Translations under genes and position numbers: made by a program | Assembly (NCBI RefSeq): GCF_047495875.1 | Contig: NC_092464.1 | Span: forward strand, 4,250,737 to 4,314,736 | Origin: Pithys albifrons albifrons | Taxonomy: Eukaryota > Chordata > Aves > Passeriformes > Thamnophilidae | Length of the DNA: 64,000 nucleotides | Direction: 5' to 3' | Shown here: positions 34,920-47,261 of the stretch, in pieces | Position numbering within the stretch: position 1 is the stretch's first letter | How the letters are laid out: each line of letters opens with the position of its first letter | The notes under the pieces: model-generated | Database searches by the model: none | What the model was told of the DNA's origin: nothing | The model's input: the letters and a program-made list of their open reading frames with translations, nothing else

Positions 34920-36622
34920 TGGGTGAGTTGGACTAGAGGTAGCAGAGAATGACCACAGAGTAGGGTTGGTGCACTTGGAAAGACTTTCCTGTCCCCTGTT
35001 CCTGAGAGTTCTGTGAGCTCCACTGTGCTGAATGCAGAACAGAAATACTGCTGGTTGCAGAGGACTTGAGAGGGCTCTACCACCCTCTGGCACCTCCCAT
35101 TCCTGCCACCCTGCAGTGACAGTGGTGTCGTGCAGAGCTCTCAGCAATTTAGGTCGAAGCTGCCATGAATCACATCTCTCTGCACTGAAAAGTACCAGGC
35201 GAGAGATATGAACGTGTGAAACCCCATAAAAATCCCAAAGCTGCCCTAGGGGAGGCTAAAGATCAGATTCTGAGGACCTCAGGCAGCACAAAGAAGGCAA
35301 ACAAAACAGTTGCTCCTGAAACAGAGATTAGAAAACCAGTGGGCTCCTGTTCAAAACGAGGAGTGAAAATCAGAGCCTGCCCCAAAGAGGGGAAGGAGCA
35401 TTAAAGGATCTGAAATCTGTATCTATGTGATAAATTAGTAACAGAAAGGATTCCCCAGCCCTGTATCAACTCTGCTTTCAGGTTTCCCACTGGATTTGGC
35501 CAATAACATGTATCTTGCCTGTGCACCAGTGCTCCAGGGCAGCCTGCACAGACATGGCAGATGGCTCTCAAACATGTTGTGACTGGAAAGATCTTTATTT
35601 TGGCAGGATGGACCCGGGGAGGGGAGAAGATGCTGCTGAAAACTGAAATCCAACCCGTTCTCCTGTCAATACACTAATTAACAATTGGCAAGATTATGCA
35701 AAATACTGCAGATCTTTAATTTTAACAAGATGTTCTTCATTAAGGAGGCTAATCAAACACAAGCAGCACCACAACAGAAAGCACAGGCAACCAAAATGAC
35801 ACGACCATCTTCCCCTTCTCCCTTGCCTTTGCCAAGGAGATGCCAATCCTCAGCCCCTGGGGATGCTGCAATCCCCTCTCCTTGTCGTGTGTCAGATAAT
35901 GGGGAAGGAAAGGTACAGGAGAGCTGTGATAACTAAACAAAGGAACAGAGTGATGCAGATTTAGTGGGGAATTTACTGCTTACAAAGAGATTTGTGTGGG
36001 AAAAAAAACCCCAAAAAAATATTTTTGTCAGTATTTGCAAAATCACAAGCACAAAAATAATCTTTTACTCCATTTTTTGCCATTTCAAAATAGGAAAGGA
36101 AAAGAAACAACTCATCCTGAAACACAAAATTTTCCATTTTAAGTTCACTGCAATGCATCTTTTAAGTTTCAAGCTCTTTCAGGTTTTTTTTAAGGTCTTT
36201 GAACATGACAAGAAAAGTAACAAAGGATTTGTTTGATACACACGTTTTGATTAAAATTTATTTCATGTCTTTGTAGTTGAGTCATGAGACTTCAGATTGA
36301 GTGCAAACAGTTCTGTGAAACAGGTGAATTACAGCTTTTACTTGTGGGACTGAGACCTGAAGGGAAAGAAATGACCAAAGCAGAAACACGTGGGGATGAT
36401 GCTTGTACCAGGAGACTGGTCCTGCACATCCATCAACTTCCTGACAATTTACATCAGAAAGGTCTTAAAAGGAATTTATTATTCAGAATTTCATGAGAAA
36501 TTTACTGCAGTCAATTAAAAGAAATATTACTGCAATATTCAAGTGACATAAAATCCAGGTGCCCTTTCTCAAGCCTTCCTAGAAAATCTTTAATGGTGCC
36601 CATTATTGTTCAAGGTTGTTAT
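34920..36622. other. No recognised gene or repeat
   Basis: No transposon or exon is recognised. A lysine-rich 62-codon frame (35216-35404 plus) and an 83-codon frame (35685-35936 plus) lack familiar motifs. The 35970-36250 part is very AT-rich. Confidence 0.45.
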
Positions 36623-36830
36623 CACAGGATCACAGGATAGTTGGAATGAAGGGAGGTCAGGATGGCTCCACTCCAACCTCTTGCTCAAAGGAAGGTCAGC
36701 TCTGAGGTCAGAACAAGCTGCTCAAGGTTTTAGACAGCTGGGTCTTGCAACCTTCCAAGGATGGAGACTGCACAGCCTGGGACTGCACAGCCTATTTAAC
36801 TTCTAGACTGTCCTCATGGGTAAAATGGTG
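36623..36830 (-). mobile_element. Diverged CR1 fragment, minus
   Basis: It starts with the CR1 tail in reverse ('atcacaggatcacaggatag') and continues 'agctgctcaaggttttagac', 'ggtcttgcaaccttccaagg' and 'gcctatttaacttctagact'. It contains a 15-bp tandem duplication (GACTGCACAGCCTGG at 36766, repeated from 36781). It is an older or different CR1 subfamily from the rest. Confidence 0.7.
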
Positions 36831-39800
36831 CCCTTTACACTCAGTCAGAACCTTTCTTGCATTAACTCACATCAGTTTTCTTTCCTCCAATCAGCACCAC
36901 TTCATTAACATTTATTTCTGCATCCTCCTGCATTTCACTTAGAATTTCTGGTGTCAAAGGACACAAAGGGCAAGCCAGAGCTGCACTGAAGTTCAAGCCA
37001 GGTCTGCCCCAGATAAAAAAAAACCCAATAAATAATAAGCCAGGACTCCTCAAAACTCAATCATGAGTAAGAGAAAATTTCATGCTGGAAATCAGTTTCT
37101 AACTTCAAGTGAGGAAAGAAAGCCTGGAGTTGAGATTCTGCCTCTGAAGTTATCAAGAAGTGTGACTGAGATGTGTGAAGGTCACGGCTGTGAAAGGTGG
37201 CAATGACAGGGGAAATGCAGCATATAAGGTAGAAATCCAAATAATTCTGGAGCTCCCTATGGAGCTTACAGAGTCCAATTCACTCTTACATTGCCAGGTT
37301 TGGTAGCTGAGACACTTAAAGCAAGCAGAGACGTGTCTTGGAATCTTCTATTCATAAATTTCAACATCTACAAACTTTACTGGATGCCTAAGGGGATTAA
37401 CCTCCTCTCCTGCATGGAATTGTGGATGCATATTGGAAACTTTCCACACATCAGATCCCTACTCTCCAAACTGTACTTTATGGTGCCTGATTTTTTTATC
37501 TAACCACAAGTTTGCCAAGACTATAAGAGGAGAGAGCAGAAAAATACCATTAATTTACAGTCTGGCCTGTAAGCACTGACTATTTTTCATGCTGAAATCT
37601 ATAATATGACAAACTATCAGTAGAGGTGAAATCATGGATTCCCATCTTTGTGAAGAGGATGGTCATATCCAGGCAGGAACAGATAATTAGATGAGGACAA
37701 CACAGAGTGCAAGTTCACAGTGAGCTTCAACCAATGCTTTGGGGTCATCCAGCCCTACCCTGAGGGTCATTACACCTCCCTGTTTCCCAGGGACCTTGTG
37801 ATGCTTCATCCTGGAGTGACCTCAGTGGGACTTCATGGCCATGGGGGTCTCTAATGCTTCAAAGCATCTGGCAAGAAGCTCCTTATGCAGGACTTGAAAG
37901 CCTTTTCCATAAAGTAATGAAAAAAGACCCAGCACCAAACCAGGCAGAATATTCTTCCAGTGAATGTTTCATTAAGAAGGTTTTACAGAGCTCAGCTGGA
38001 GGAGAATGAGCAGAGAATAATCCTTAATTTATGAATTTTTGCTCACAGCAAAGCAGCTCCCTGTTCAAACCAAGCTTCCCATATTCTGCCTTTAAATCCA
38101 CAGCTTCAGAACCTGGTAGCAATTTTAGTTGCTGTTCTACACAAGTATCCCTTAAATAATCTATCAAGGCATTTGCACAGGGAGAGTGAGTGACAGGCTT
38201 TCAAAGAAGGAACAGGGAGCTTTCAAAAGTCTCAGTTACAGCGTGCTCAGCATCAGCTTTATTCTCCTTGCTTGGTGTCTGTCCCATTCCACCACAAATG
38301 AGCAGCATCCACTATGAGTGCATCTCTTTGGAGACAGTCCCTGTGTGTCTGTGTCCCCCATTTGATTAGCCAGCTGGAAAATGACGGTCTCTGACAGCTT
38401 TGAAACATTTTCCTTTGAGCTCCAGGATTTTTCACATGCAGAGAGCACGTCTGACATGGGGAAACCTTCAGTAAAGGGCTTTGGTGCCATGTGGCAAAAA
38501 ACATGCACAGTGATTAAAATAAACCCCAATAAATCAAAACATCAAACTCCACCAAAACACCCTCCATAGCAAATAAAAAGTTCCCAACAAACAGCAAACC
38601 CACAAAAGGGATGATTTACAGTTACATGGCAGTTGTGAACCCAAGTGGTTCTACCTTGATTTCACCTGATTGCAAGCTCCTATCAAGCCATATCTCAAGA
38701 GAACTGAAGCACTGGAATTAAGATAAAATGAGGGGGGAAAGCACTGGAGATGGTCCTGTGGAAATTTATATAAATAGTCATTTCTGGGGCAGAGGGAGCT
38801 GAGATAGAACGAGTTGGTTTCTGCAATCCATCAGTCAATATTTCTATAGGTTTTGGTTAATGAGATGATTTATCCAAGAGAAAGTCTCAGCTATAGATAT
38901 TTGCTTACATGGTAACAATTTTAGCCAAAGCTGAAAAGACTCCTTAAACTGAGAAGGGAATGAAATTGTATATTATGGCTCTGTGTAGGAAGCAGTGGCA
39001 CCTCAGTGTTGTCCTTTTCTTGGAGAGTGACAAGAACATGATATTTTGGATAGTCTCAGAGGAAGAAATTTAGAGTGGGTTTGTGTTTGAGAAAAAAAAA
39101 GTCTCACAAAAAATAAGATAAGATGAAAATTGACCAAAGGAAAAAAACCATCCTGGAATATTTCATGATATCAAGCTATGATATAAGAAGAGTTATTGAA
39201 CAATTTTCTGTTTAATATGCAGTTTTGCTCATATAAAAGGTGTTAAAATGTGCTTAAAACAAGTGACATTTCTCTGAAGTCCAAGCTCTGACAACAAATT
39301 TCATACTTTAAAAAAAAACTAGATTTCAAAATTATTCATACACTAATAAAAAAAATCCTGTTTAATTGAGAAGCAAAACAGATGAGTTTGTATTAATCTC
39401 CTAAAGCACCAGCTGGTAGCAAGGCAAGTACTGCAGATCCCCTTTAAGTCAGTACAAAGGAGAAAGAAGGAAAGGAAGAGAGAGACAGCAATGGTTTTAC
39501 CCTTTGTCTATAGTAGAAGGACCACTTGATGACGAGGATTCTAACTTAGGCTTCAGCTGAATGCCTGGAGTTGATGGGCTGTGTCTAAAATTAGGGGTTT
39601 ATGTCCAAATGGGGAAAAAGACACAGCAGATGGAAAGGGAAATGGGTGGATGTTTTGGCAAGACATTCGTGTTGTGCTTCATGGAAGAAGAAGCATATTT
39701 AAAGGAGGGACAAAAATGTCCACACAGAGAATTTCAGGCATGTGGAAGAGACTATGTGTGAGACTGCACTGAGCCACAGATGAGATGAGAGGCAGACACA

Positions 39801-40104
39801 GCAAGGATCACACCATGGAGAGCATCCTCCTCTTGAAAATATAATGCAGCAGATCAGGGATGATGAGCTCTCACCAGCAAAAACAAGGCATGTTACCATG
39901 GCTGTTGTTTTATTTTGTCATTCCAGGCCTAACTTTCAGTGCCTGACCATGCTTGCAATGTTGGTAAAAACATGAAAAGTTTGAGATGTTATAGGAGAAC
40001 CAGATTTCGTTAGGAGGGGTCTGAAGATCAATGCCTGAAAGTGTTCTAAAATACATAAAATTATCATCTCTAAGAAGTAAAACACCAACAAAATAATACA
40101 CAGA
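36831..40104. other. No recognised gene or repeat
   Basis: Over 3 kb without a recognisable element. Frames up to 97 codons (38236-38529 minus) overlap opposing frames and have no domain. 38900-39400 is strongly A/T-rich. Confidence 0.45.
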
Positions 40105-40413
40105 ATTGTAGAATCATAAAATCTCACAGAATGGTTTAGGCATGTTCCAATTGCCTGCCATGGGCAACCTATCCCAGGTTGCTCCAATCCCTGTCCAGCC
40201 TGGCCTTAGACACTTCCAGGGATGGGGCAGCCACAGCTGCTCTGGGAAACCTGTGCCAGTACTTCATCAACCACATAGTTTTGAATTTCTCCCTAACATC
40301 TAATGTAAACATGCCCTCTGTCAGTATAAAACAATTGACCCTTTTCCTGTCACTATCTGCCTGTACAAAATGTTCCTCTCCCTCCTTGTATAAGCTCCTT
40401 TAAAGTACTGAAG
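40105..40413 (-). mobile_element. CR1 LINE fragment, minus
   Basis: A standard CR1 3' part in reverse: 'tagaatcataaaatctcaca', 'caggttgctccaatccctgt', 'agacacttccagggatgggg', 'tgaatttctccctaacatct' and 'gtataaaacaattgaccctt'. It stops abruptly at about 40413, where a plus-strand CR1 piece begins. Confidence 0.93.
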
Positions 40414-40533
40414 ACATTCAAGGTCAGGTTGGATGAGGCTCTGAGTAACCTGGTCTAGTTGGAGATGTCCCTGCTCTTTGAAGGGAATGTTTGGGCTGGA
40501 TGACTTTTTTGAAGGTCCCAAAGTGCTTTGTTT
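40414..40533 (+). mobile_element. CR1 LINE 3' fragment, sense on plus
   Basis: It begins 'acattcaaggtcaggttgga', continues 'ctgagtaacctggtctagtt' and 'gtttgggctggatgac', and reaches the degraded tail 'gaaggtcccaaagtgc'. It sits immediately against opposite-strand elements on both sides, so the cluster arose by successive insertion or a local inversion. Confidence 0.88.
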
Positions 40534-40676
40534 CACAGAATCACAAACTATTCTGAGCTGGAAGGGACCCACAAGGATCATCAAGTCCAACTCTTAAGTC
40601 AATGGCCCATACAGGGGATTGAACCCATGACCTTGGCATTAATACAACCAAGTTTTAACCAACTGAGCCAATCTCA
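40534..40676 (-). mobile_element. tRNA-Ile-headed SINE with CR1-like tail (TguSINE1-like), minus
   Basis: Read on the minus strand, the head (40676 back to about 40605) resembles tRNA-Ile: box A region TGGCTCAGTTGG (from 40670-40659), an anticodon arm with 'ggttgtattaatgcc', and box B GGTTCAATCCC (40625-40615) closing with 'ctgtatgggcca'. The body then changes to 'agttggacttgatgatcc', 'ttgtgggtcccttccagctc' and ends 'gtttgtgattctgtg', a CR1-X-like tail. RNA polymerase III would be expected to start at the head, and CR1 reverse transcriptase to recognise the tail. As I remember it, this design is that of TguSINE1 of zebra finch; the name is not verified. The head is mutated (an AAAA-containing D arm, 'ttaaaact'), so it is not a tRNA gene. 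Confidence 0.88.
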
Positions 40677-43600
40677 GGGTTACTCTGTGAAGACTCATTT
40701 CAAACATGCCTTTGGTCCAGCACTGTCTTGTATCCCCTGTGTTACCACTGGGTGTACATCACCACACAGGCAGCAAGAACAACCAGGGAACAAGAATTCT
40801 GGAGTGAAACCACCCAGTGAGTGGTGCAACCTCCAAAAGCAAACACTTTGATGTATCAGCCATGAGTGATGCAGAAAAGAAAGAACAGTTTTAAGGCACA
40901 TTTGACACTTAGAGAAGGTGGACTCAAATCTTGCAATATATTACATTCATATGGGTTTATACCTTAGCTCAGATGCATATATTTATTTAAGTGCTGCCCT
41001 AAAATGCTTAGACACACCCCCAAGATTTTGGTCCAACTTACCCACTAAACACTGTTAACTTCATGCCTTAGATACTCCCTTGAATCTACTCTCCTAAATA
41101 GAGATGAAGAGCTCCCATCCCTGACTTCCCAGTGCAGCTCCAGCACGTTGTCTCATGGTGCCTGCAGAGGTCACAACCTCTTCTGTGAAGTTCTGAGCCC
41201 AGCTCCAACTTCAAGACATTCCTCTAACTGAAAAAATCCTCATTTCCTCATCATTTCAGTGACTCAAAGCAGCCACATTTCCAGAAATATATGGAATGTC
41301 TAAATGTATCCACACACATTCAATTCAGATTTTTGACCAAAAATAGTGTAGTCACAGCTTAGTTCACAGTATTTTAGCACAGCATTTTAATTTAAGCCCA
41401 GTGTGAGATATACAGAGAAGTGTGTGAGAGCATCAGTAACACCAGTCAGCAGATGATGCCTGGGCAAGAGAGGCACTTGGTTGCTTGAAAAAAAAGGTTT
41501 ATTCAAAACATATTGCAAAGGAAAAGAGAAGAGAAAAAAAAATGAGGAAAAAAGGGAAAGAACCTTTTATATATTTAACAGCCTAAATATACAACGTGGT
41601 TTAAAATTTAAAATTGAATAGGCAACTCAATTATTACTCTGTTAAAAGCGAAAAGGAGGGGTCTCTCAAGCTGCTATTTTAAGTCAGAGCTTTTACATGG
41701 CACTAAGAGGCCCCACATTTTTCTATTTATTTCAGTTGGATTCACTTTTTCCCTTTATGCCATAGTAGAAAACTTACTTAGACGCTTAATCTAAAGAACT
41801 ATAATTTTTCAAGACAAATCCCCACCAGCTGAGCAGATGTAACAGCCCATTTCTTTGTGTTCATCAATAATATCAGCTGCTCCTTTTCTCACAGAACAGG
41901 AGGATGGGAAAGAACAGCAGTTCTAGGAAATAAGGAAATTTGCATTCCAGCAGAAATAGCAATGGGCATTTCTAACCCCTAAAGCAAGAAGCATTGAGGT
42001 CATGTATTAGAGACTGACTCCTAATTCCCAAATATTTGATGTTCCTGTCCCATCCAGCCCTGAGCCAGCTGGGAAGTGTAACAGCATTCTTTACTGGGAT
42101 ATATATGTTGAGAAAAAAGGGTGTTGAATGGTTGGTTATTTCAGACTAGATGGCCCCAAGCCATGGCTAAAAACCCAACAGACTGCTACAGGTATGCATT
42201 TATAGAGAAGAAGGGCACTGAAAGGAGTTTAGCACCTCTTCTCCTCAATTATTTTTATACAGAGAACCACAGAAATGAAATAAAATGTGAATGAGGTTGT
42301 GAAATTTTCCTCCCCAGTCAGAGCACAGTGTTGGGCTAAAACTTCTTTAAAGTTCCTGCCCAGCAAGACACCTCAGTGTTTGTATGTCTTTAACAAGGGC
42401 ATTTCACTGCTGGTCACTGGGGAAGTCACCTGATGCCACGTGTCCTGTCCTGAGGTAGCTCCTCAGAGCTCCTTCTCATCTTAATGCAACTTGGCATCAT
42501 CCCCACTTGGTATTGCTGTACTCTGACTCCCAGCTAAAGGCCAGGGAGGGCAGAACACCTGAGACAACATCCACATCCAGCACAGCACAGCAGACCAAAT
42601 ATCTCTCCAGACAGTCCAAATCATCACTGAGTGCACAGAGGTAGGACCTGGTTACTCTGGACTGGAGGGATTCAAACTGTACATCACTGATCATCACGAT
42701 TATTAATTAGTTACTAGAATCTATTTCACTTTCAAGTAGCCAAGTCAAAAGCCACTTGGGACTGAGTAGACACCCAACTGAGGCAACTGTTCACAGGATG
42801 CTTGTTACAGTCCACACAGAAAGAAAAACACCTGCAGAAGGACTTCAGTGCACCTGAAGGTCTTACATTTACACTGGGAATTAATTTGAGCCTCCTCAGC
42901 CTTGAGTTTCAGCTGCAGATTTTCACTTTATATTGATCAGTGGAATGAGGACTCCCTTTCATTTTAATTCCCTGCCTCAGCAGGAAGCCTTCCCTTCAGC
43001 AATAACCCTTTCCAACACTCCAGGTACAAGCAGGATGGGGTGGAGCTTAGGCAATGTTTAACAAAGAAGTCAAATTACTGGTGAGGTATCAAAGCAGTAC
43101 TTTCCTTTGCTAAAATCAGCTGTGACAAATGCTTTAAAATCGTTGCTTTCAGGCAGGTGCAGGGGAATCCTGACAACAGCCCAGCCATAAAGAGCAGAAA
43201 TCTCCCAACAGACCTTCAATTCCACACTCAGCCAAAGGGTACAGATTCTCTGTTCTCTGGGATTCTGTTCTGACAAGAACTGTCTGTTGTTTTCAGCCAA
43301 GCTGAGTAATTGCTCCTGGATTCCCAGGACTCCCTCCCTTCTCAGGTTGGTTCTCTTTGCTGGGTTCAGCTCAGCACTTGGGGTCAGGCAGTTCCCACAG
43401 ATAAAGGATGGTGAGGTGAGGGCATGAGCACTTTCTCTTTGTTGCAGGAGTTGCTACTTTACTTTGCAATCATTTTTTCCTACTCTTTGCCCTTTCTGAA
43501 TCTTTACATAGTTTTGTCAAGGATTGGATTTCAATCTTCTCTCAAATAAATATTATTATATATAAGAACTCACCTACCATCCCTATTTAGCTGCCCATGA

Positions 43601-44118
43601 CCTCCCAAATTGGGGGAGTTTCTCAAAATGCTTTCCCTCTTTCCTATTGAAATCAGTCCTCCATGACTTCATCACTCCTTTTCCACTCCATTTTATTCAT
43701 CAATTAGAGAGAAAGTTTTATTTCTCTTCTTGCCTTGAACTTTATCAGAAGAAAGAAGAAATATGGCAGAAGGTCACATTGTCACATTCTGATGCCATTT
43801 CCTTCCCTGTCAACTTAGACATTCAAGTGTAGTGTTCATTTTGCCTTGAGGACTCAGCCCATTCAGGACCTCACTTTTACAAGCATAATATTCACCTAGA
43901 GAGAGAACAGAGTGAGAAATCTGCTCCAAACCCTGTCCTTACCCTTTGCTAAGTTGGTAAATGCTGCCTAAGCTACTTAGCATTTTGGTTGTACTTTAAT
44001 TTAAGGTTTCTTATCTGATAAGTTTGTAAAAGGAACAGGAAGGGCAGACACGGGGGGCACTGGGGAGACAAAAGGAATTCAGAAAGATGCAAGAGGTTCA
44101 CTCCTGCCTAATGTTGTT
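40677..44118. other. No recognised gene; possible weak LTR-like tract
   Basis: Nothing convincing in 3.4 kb. The purine-rich region around 41465-41700 has TTTATT and A-runs that might be a decayed minus-strand LTR, but no termini or target duplication could be found. Frames are below 76 codons. Confidence 0.4.
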
Positions 44119-44390
44119 TCACAGAATCATAGAATCCCAGAGTGGTTTGAGTTGGAAGGGACACTAAACATCACCCAGTTCCACCCCCTGCCATGGGCAG
44201 GGACACCTCCCACCAGCCCAGGTTGCTCCAAGCTCTGTCCAGCCTGGCCTTGGACACCTCCAGGGATGGGGCAGCCAGAGCTTCTCTGCCCAACCTGTGC
44301 CAGGGTGTCACCACCTACAAAGAAAAGAATTTCTTCCTAATATCTAAACCTACTCTGTCTCACTTTGCCTTGTTTTCTCCTTTATTTCTC
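44119..44390 (-). mobile_element. CR1 LINE 3' fragment, minus
   Basis: A well-preserved copy: 'cacagaatcatagaatccca', 'gagttggaagggacactaaa', 'ccctgccatgggcagggaca', 'ccaggttgctccaagctctg', 'caacctgtgccagggtgtca' and 'gaatttcttcctaatatct'. The right end is uncertain (44370-44400). Confidence 0.95.
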
Positions 44391-44674
44391 GGGGATCATG
44401 TGGAGTTTGGCCAACTTTTAAATGACCAGATTTAGTTCCTTCACTGTGGGAGCTTCAACACAAAAACTGTATCATTATAAGGTTGTTCTTTCACAAGTGC
44501 TCACCCAAATGTTTGATTCACCCAGTTCAGCTCGTTCTCACTCCCTTAACAAATGTTTTAATGAGGTAGTGGTAGGAAAAACTGCTTATATAACAAATTG
44601 TATAATGGATCTTATCATTGCTTCAGAATGAAGCCAGCTGGGAAATAAAAGCCTGAATCATCTGCCACACACAC

Positions 44675-44715
<41 letters not shown>

Positions 44716-45293
44716 AAAAATATGCATTTGCACATTTGGCTCTTGCATGAATCACACACAGAGCTCTACTAAAATGCAATGCCAGCTAAAATCCTTTCCC
44801 AAAGTGGCTATTTCTGAATGAAACTTATCCCCTTCAATGAATGATGCATTGGAGCCATTACAGATATGCAAAGACATCTTGTTGCCATTGCAGAAAATCT
44901 TTCAGCACTCAACAAAGCTTTAATTACTCATCTCCTGTGCTGCTTCAGCATCTGACTCAGAGGAGGTGTCATCAGGACCAGTGGAATGGAAAATGGGGCT
45001 GCAAGTGTTCCTTTGATGAAGGGACAGAGTCATGGTCGTTCTCCACTGTACGTGGGAAGGATTAGTGATGTCATCCTGCCTTGGAGGGCAGGACAAACTG
45101 CACCACAAGGTGACAATCATAAACTCTGTCATTGCCACCAGGAAATAGATGATTTTATAAGACTTTGAGACAAAGACTTGTCTCCCAAAAGGAAACAAGG
45201 TGTAAATGAGCACTCCAGCAGAGAAGCCTTGGCTTATTCACAACCAGACTGTAGCCAACAAGGCTCCTCTTGGAATAAAGTGCCACCTGATTG
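44391..45293. other. No recognised gene; contains a CA/TA microsatellite
   Basis: Apart from the microsatellite at 44665-44712, nothing is recognised. Overlapping frames at 44841-45213 lie on opposite strands and are unsupported. Confidence 0.45.
44665..44712. repeat. Compound (CA)n(CATA)n(TA)n microsatellite
   Basis: CA dinucleotides pass through CATA tetramers into about twelve perfect TA pairs, ending at 'tttata'. The TA block is likely length-variable. Confidence 0.95.
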
Positions 45294-45298
45294 CCCAT

Positions 45299-45926
45299 TG
45301 TGCTGGTTTAAAGGTGAACCAGCAGGGGAAATGAACTCACCACGAGAGAGATTATAAGTCAGACCTAAAATTTAATAATAATATTACAATAACAACACTG
45401 ACACACAAGGGAAATTGCTTTCAACTCACAAAACCCCAGCAGTATAACCCAGTGTCCTGGGGCACAAACCCACAGGGGTTTGTTTGCCCTTGTGCTGAGA
45501 CCCCTGTGGCTCCCCCAAGTCCAGAGCAAAAGGAAATGAAAAACCTGTTGGTGCAGGTGAGGGCTGTGGTCTGGGCTAGAGCGGTGATCTCCTGCTGTCG
45601 AGGTCCTGCTGCTCCTCTGGATCCGACGAGAGATTCCCAAGGTCTTCTTACCCACCCCTTATGTACCCTCAGGGAGCACCCAGTCCCTCCCCCTGGGCGG
45701 GGACTCACACAATGGGTGATTAACTCTGGGAGCCAGGGGGTGTTGAGCTGTTGATGGCCCATTGGCAGCTCCGCCCCCCTCAGGCTGGGTGTGAAGGTGA
45801 TAATGACTCCCTGGGCAGCTGCTGCTAATGGCCCATTGTCCTTGGGGAATGAATAGAGGGGGTAGAATACACAGCTTTGATCACCCCCACACAGGGTTAG
45901 CTGGTCCCTCCTGCTGAACTAGGACA
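45299..45926 (-). mobile_element. Solo LTR of an endogenous retrovirus, minus orientation
   Basis: A 628-bp element whose sense strand (minus) starts TGTCCTAGTTCAGCAGG and ends GGTTTAAACCAGCACA-like sequence. On plus it runs from TGTGCTGGTTTAAAGG to GAACTAGGACA. It has an exact 5-bp target duplication, CCCAT, at 45294-45298 and 45927-45931. On the sense strand there is a TATA-like ACATAAGG (45664-45657), and an ATTAAA polyadenylation-like word (45376-45371) about 75 bp from the end, so U3-R-U5 order fits. The U5 terminus holds an 8-bp inverted repeat (TGCTGGTT...AACCAGCA). No internal retroviral sequence flanks it. The 96-113-codon frames inside it are not genes. The family is unrelated by eye to copies A and B. 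Confidence 0.92.
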
Positions 45927-45931
45927 CCCAT

Positions 45932-47261
45932 CAAAACACATTTTATATGACCCAAGTGTGGGTACACACTTGTATTTCTTTCAAATTAATCATAAAACCC
46001 TCCCATGATTTTGTATTTATAGCAACCACTATCTTAAAACCAGACTGGTATCTGCTGCAGGGTACAAATGATATTTATTTGACCTCCAGGCTGTCAGGAC
46101 ATTTTGTCCCATCATTTTCCTTGTTCCCTTTTTGGAACAAATTCAAAGAAAGTCTTTAAAAGTTGATTTTTTTAATTTTTTTTTTTATTTTTTGCTTTGT
46201 GAGGTTATGGCTGTTCTGATTTTCTACTAAGATGTCTCTCATCAGAATTCTTGTTAAATGGAACCATGGTGTAAGGCATGATATCATTTTCACTACAAAC
46301 CTTACACATAAAAAATAACATATTTAAGCAATTTAATATAAAATAACTACATTGTGGGGGTAGAAAAGTAGAATATTAGTAATAATATACAAAATATTAA
46401 ATGCTGTGAGTTATAGAACACCTGGCATTGCCAAGAAAAGTAGGAACAGTGATTAATCAGTGCCTTTACTGAAAGGAAATAAAGTCTTTCTCCACAATTA
46501 ATGAAGAAATGTTGATAAAATTGGGGAGAGGAAGCCCTTCCTCCTACAATGCTTTTCAAGGATGTGTGAATATCTGTGTGAAATTGTGGATCAACACTTT
46601 AGAGCTTTCTCCAGTTACAACTTTCATCATTATAAATGTTTCATCTGGAAGAGACATGAACAGGATCAGATCATTTGTTTGCAAGATTCTTTCCTGGGAA
46701 AATTGTCATATTTTCCTACCTAATCCATTCCCATCTTCTGGAAACCCTTCAGTCTCTGTTCCTTATGGCTTTTACATACAAACAACTATTCAACAGACTA
46801 TCAGGGAAATTGGTAATTGCTGAATAAAAGAGGACATTTATATAAAAAGTTGGAAACTGAAGATAGGAATAAACAATTATTTTACTTAGGATGGTCAAAA
46901 TATTTGGAACTGATTTAGAAAAGAAAAGGGTGAATGGTGACGTGACATTTTGCTGGTGACAGTACTTTGATTGAGTAAAGAAAAACTCTGCTCTGAGGGA
47001 TTACAGAAGAGTGTTTTGATACCAGTTGACTTTTGACTGAGTAGGAGATGACAAAAATATAACACAAATAATAACCAAGAAAATCTAAACTTGGGGAGCG
47101 AGACTAAAAGTATCAACATGGTGCTGTATAAATCCATGGACCTTTGGGTGTTAAATTCTGATTGTCCATCTCCAAAATATAGAGGGGAAAAAGAGCAGGA
47201 GGTGGATTGAGGCAGTAACTAAAGACAGAGGAAATATCTTCAAAACAGATTCAAAAAAACA
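45932..47261. other. No recognised gene or repeat
   Basis: AT-rich, with a T run at 46167-46192. A 104-codon plus frame (46509-46823) has no recognisable domain. No element ends are seen. Confidence 0.45.

Noticed and set aside
40605..40676. tRNA-Ile gene on minus
   Set aside because: The tRNA-like sequence has a disturbed acceptor stem and D arm and runs straight into a CR1-type tail, so it is the head of a SINE.
41465..41700. Possible decayed minus-strand LTR
   Set aside because: Only a TTTATT word and purine richness support it; no TG/CA ends or target duplication could be found.
45421..45762. Coding frames of about 100 codons inside the 45.3-kb LTR
   Set aside because: They lie wholly within the bounded LTR, overlap on both strands and match no known protein.
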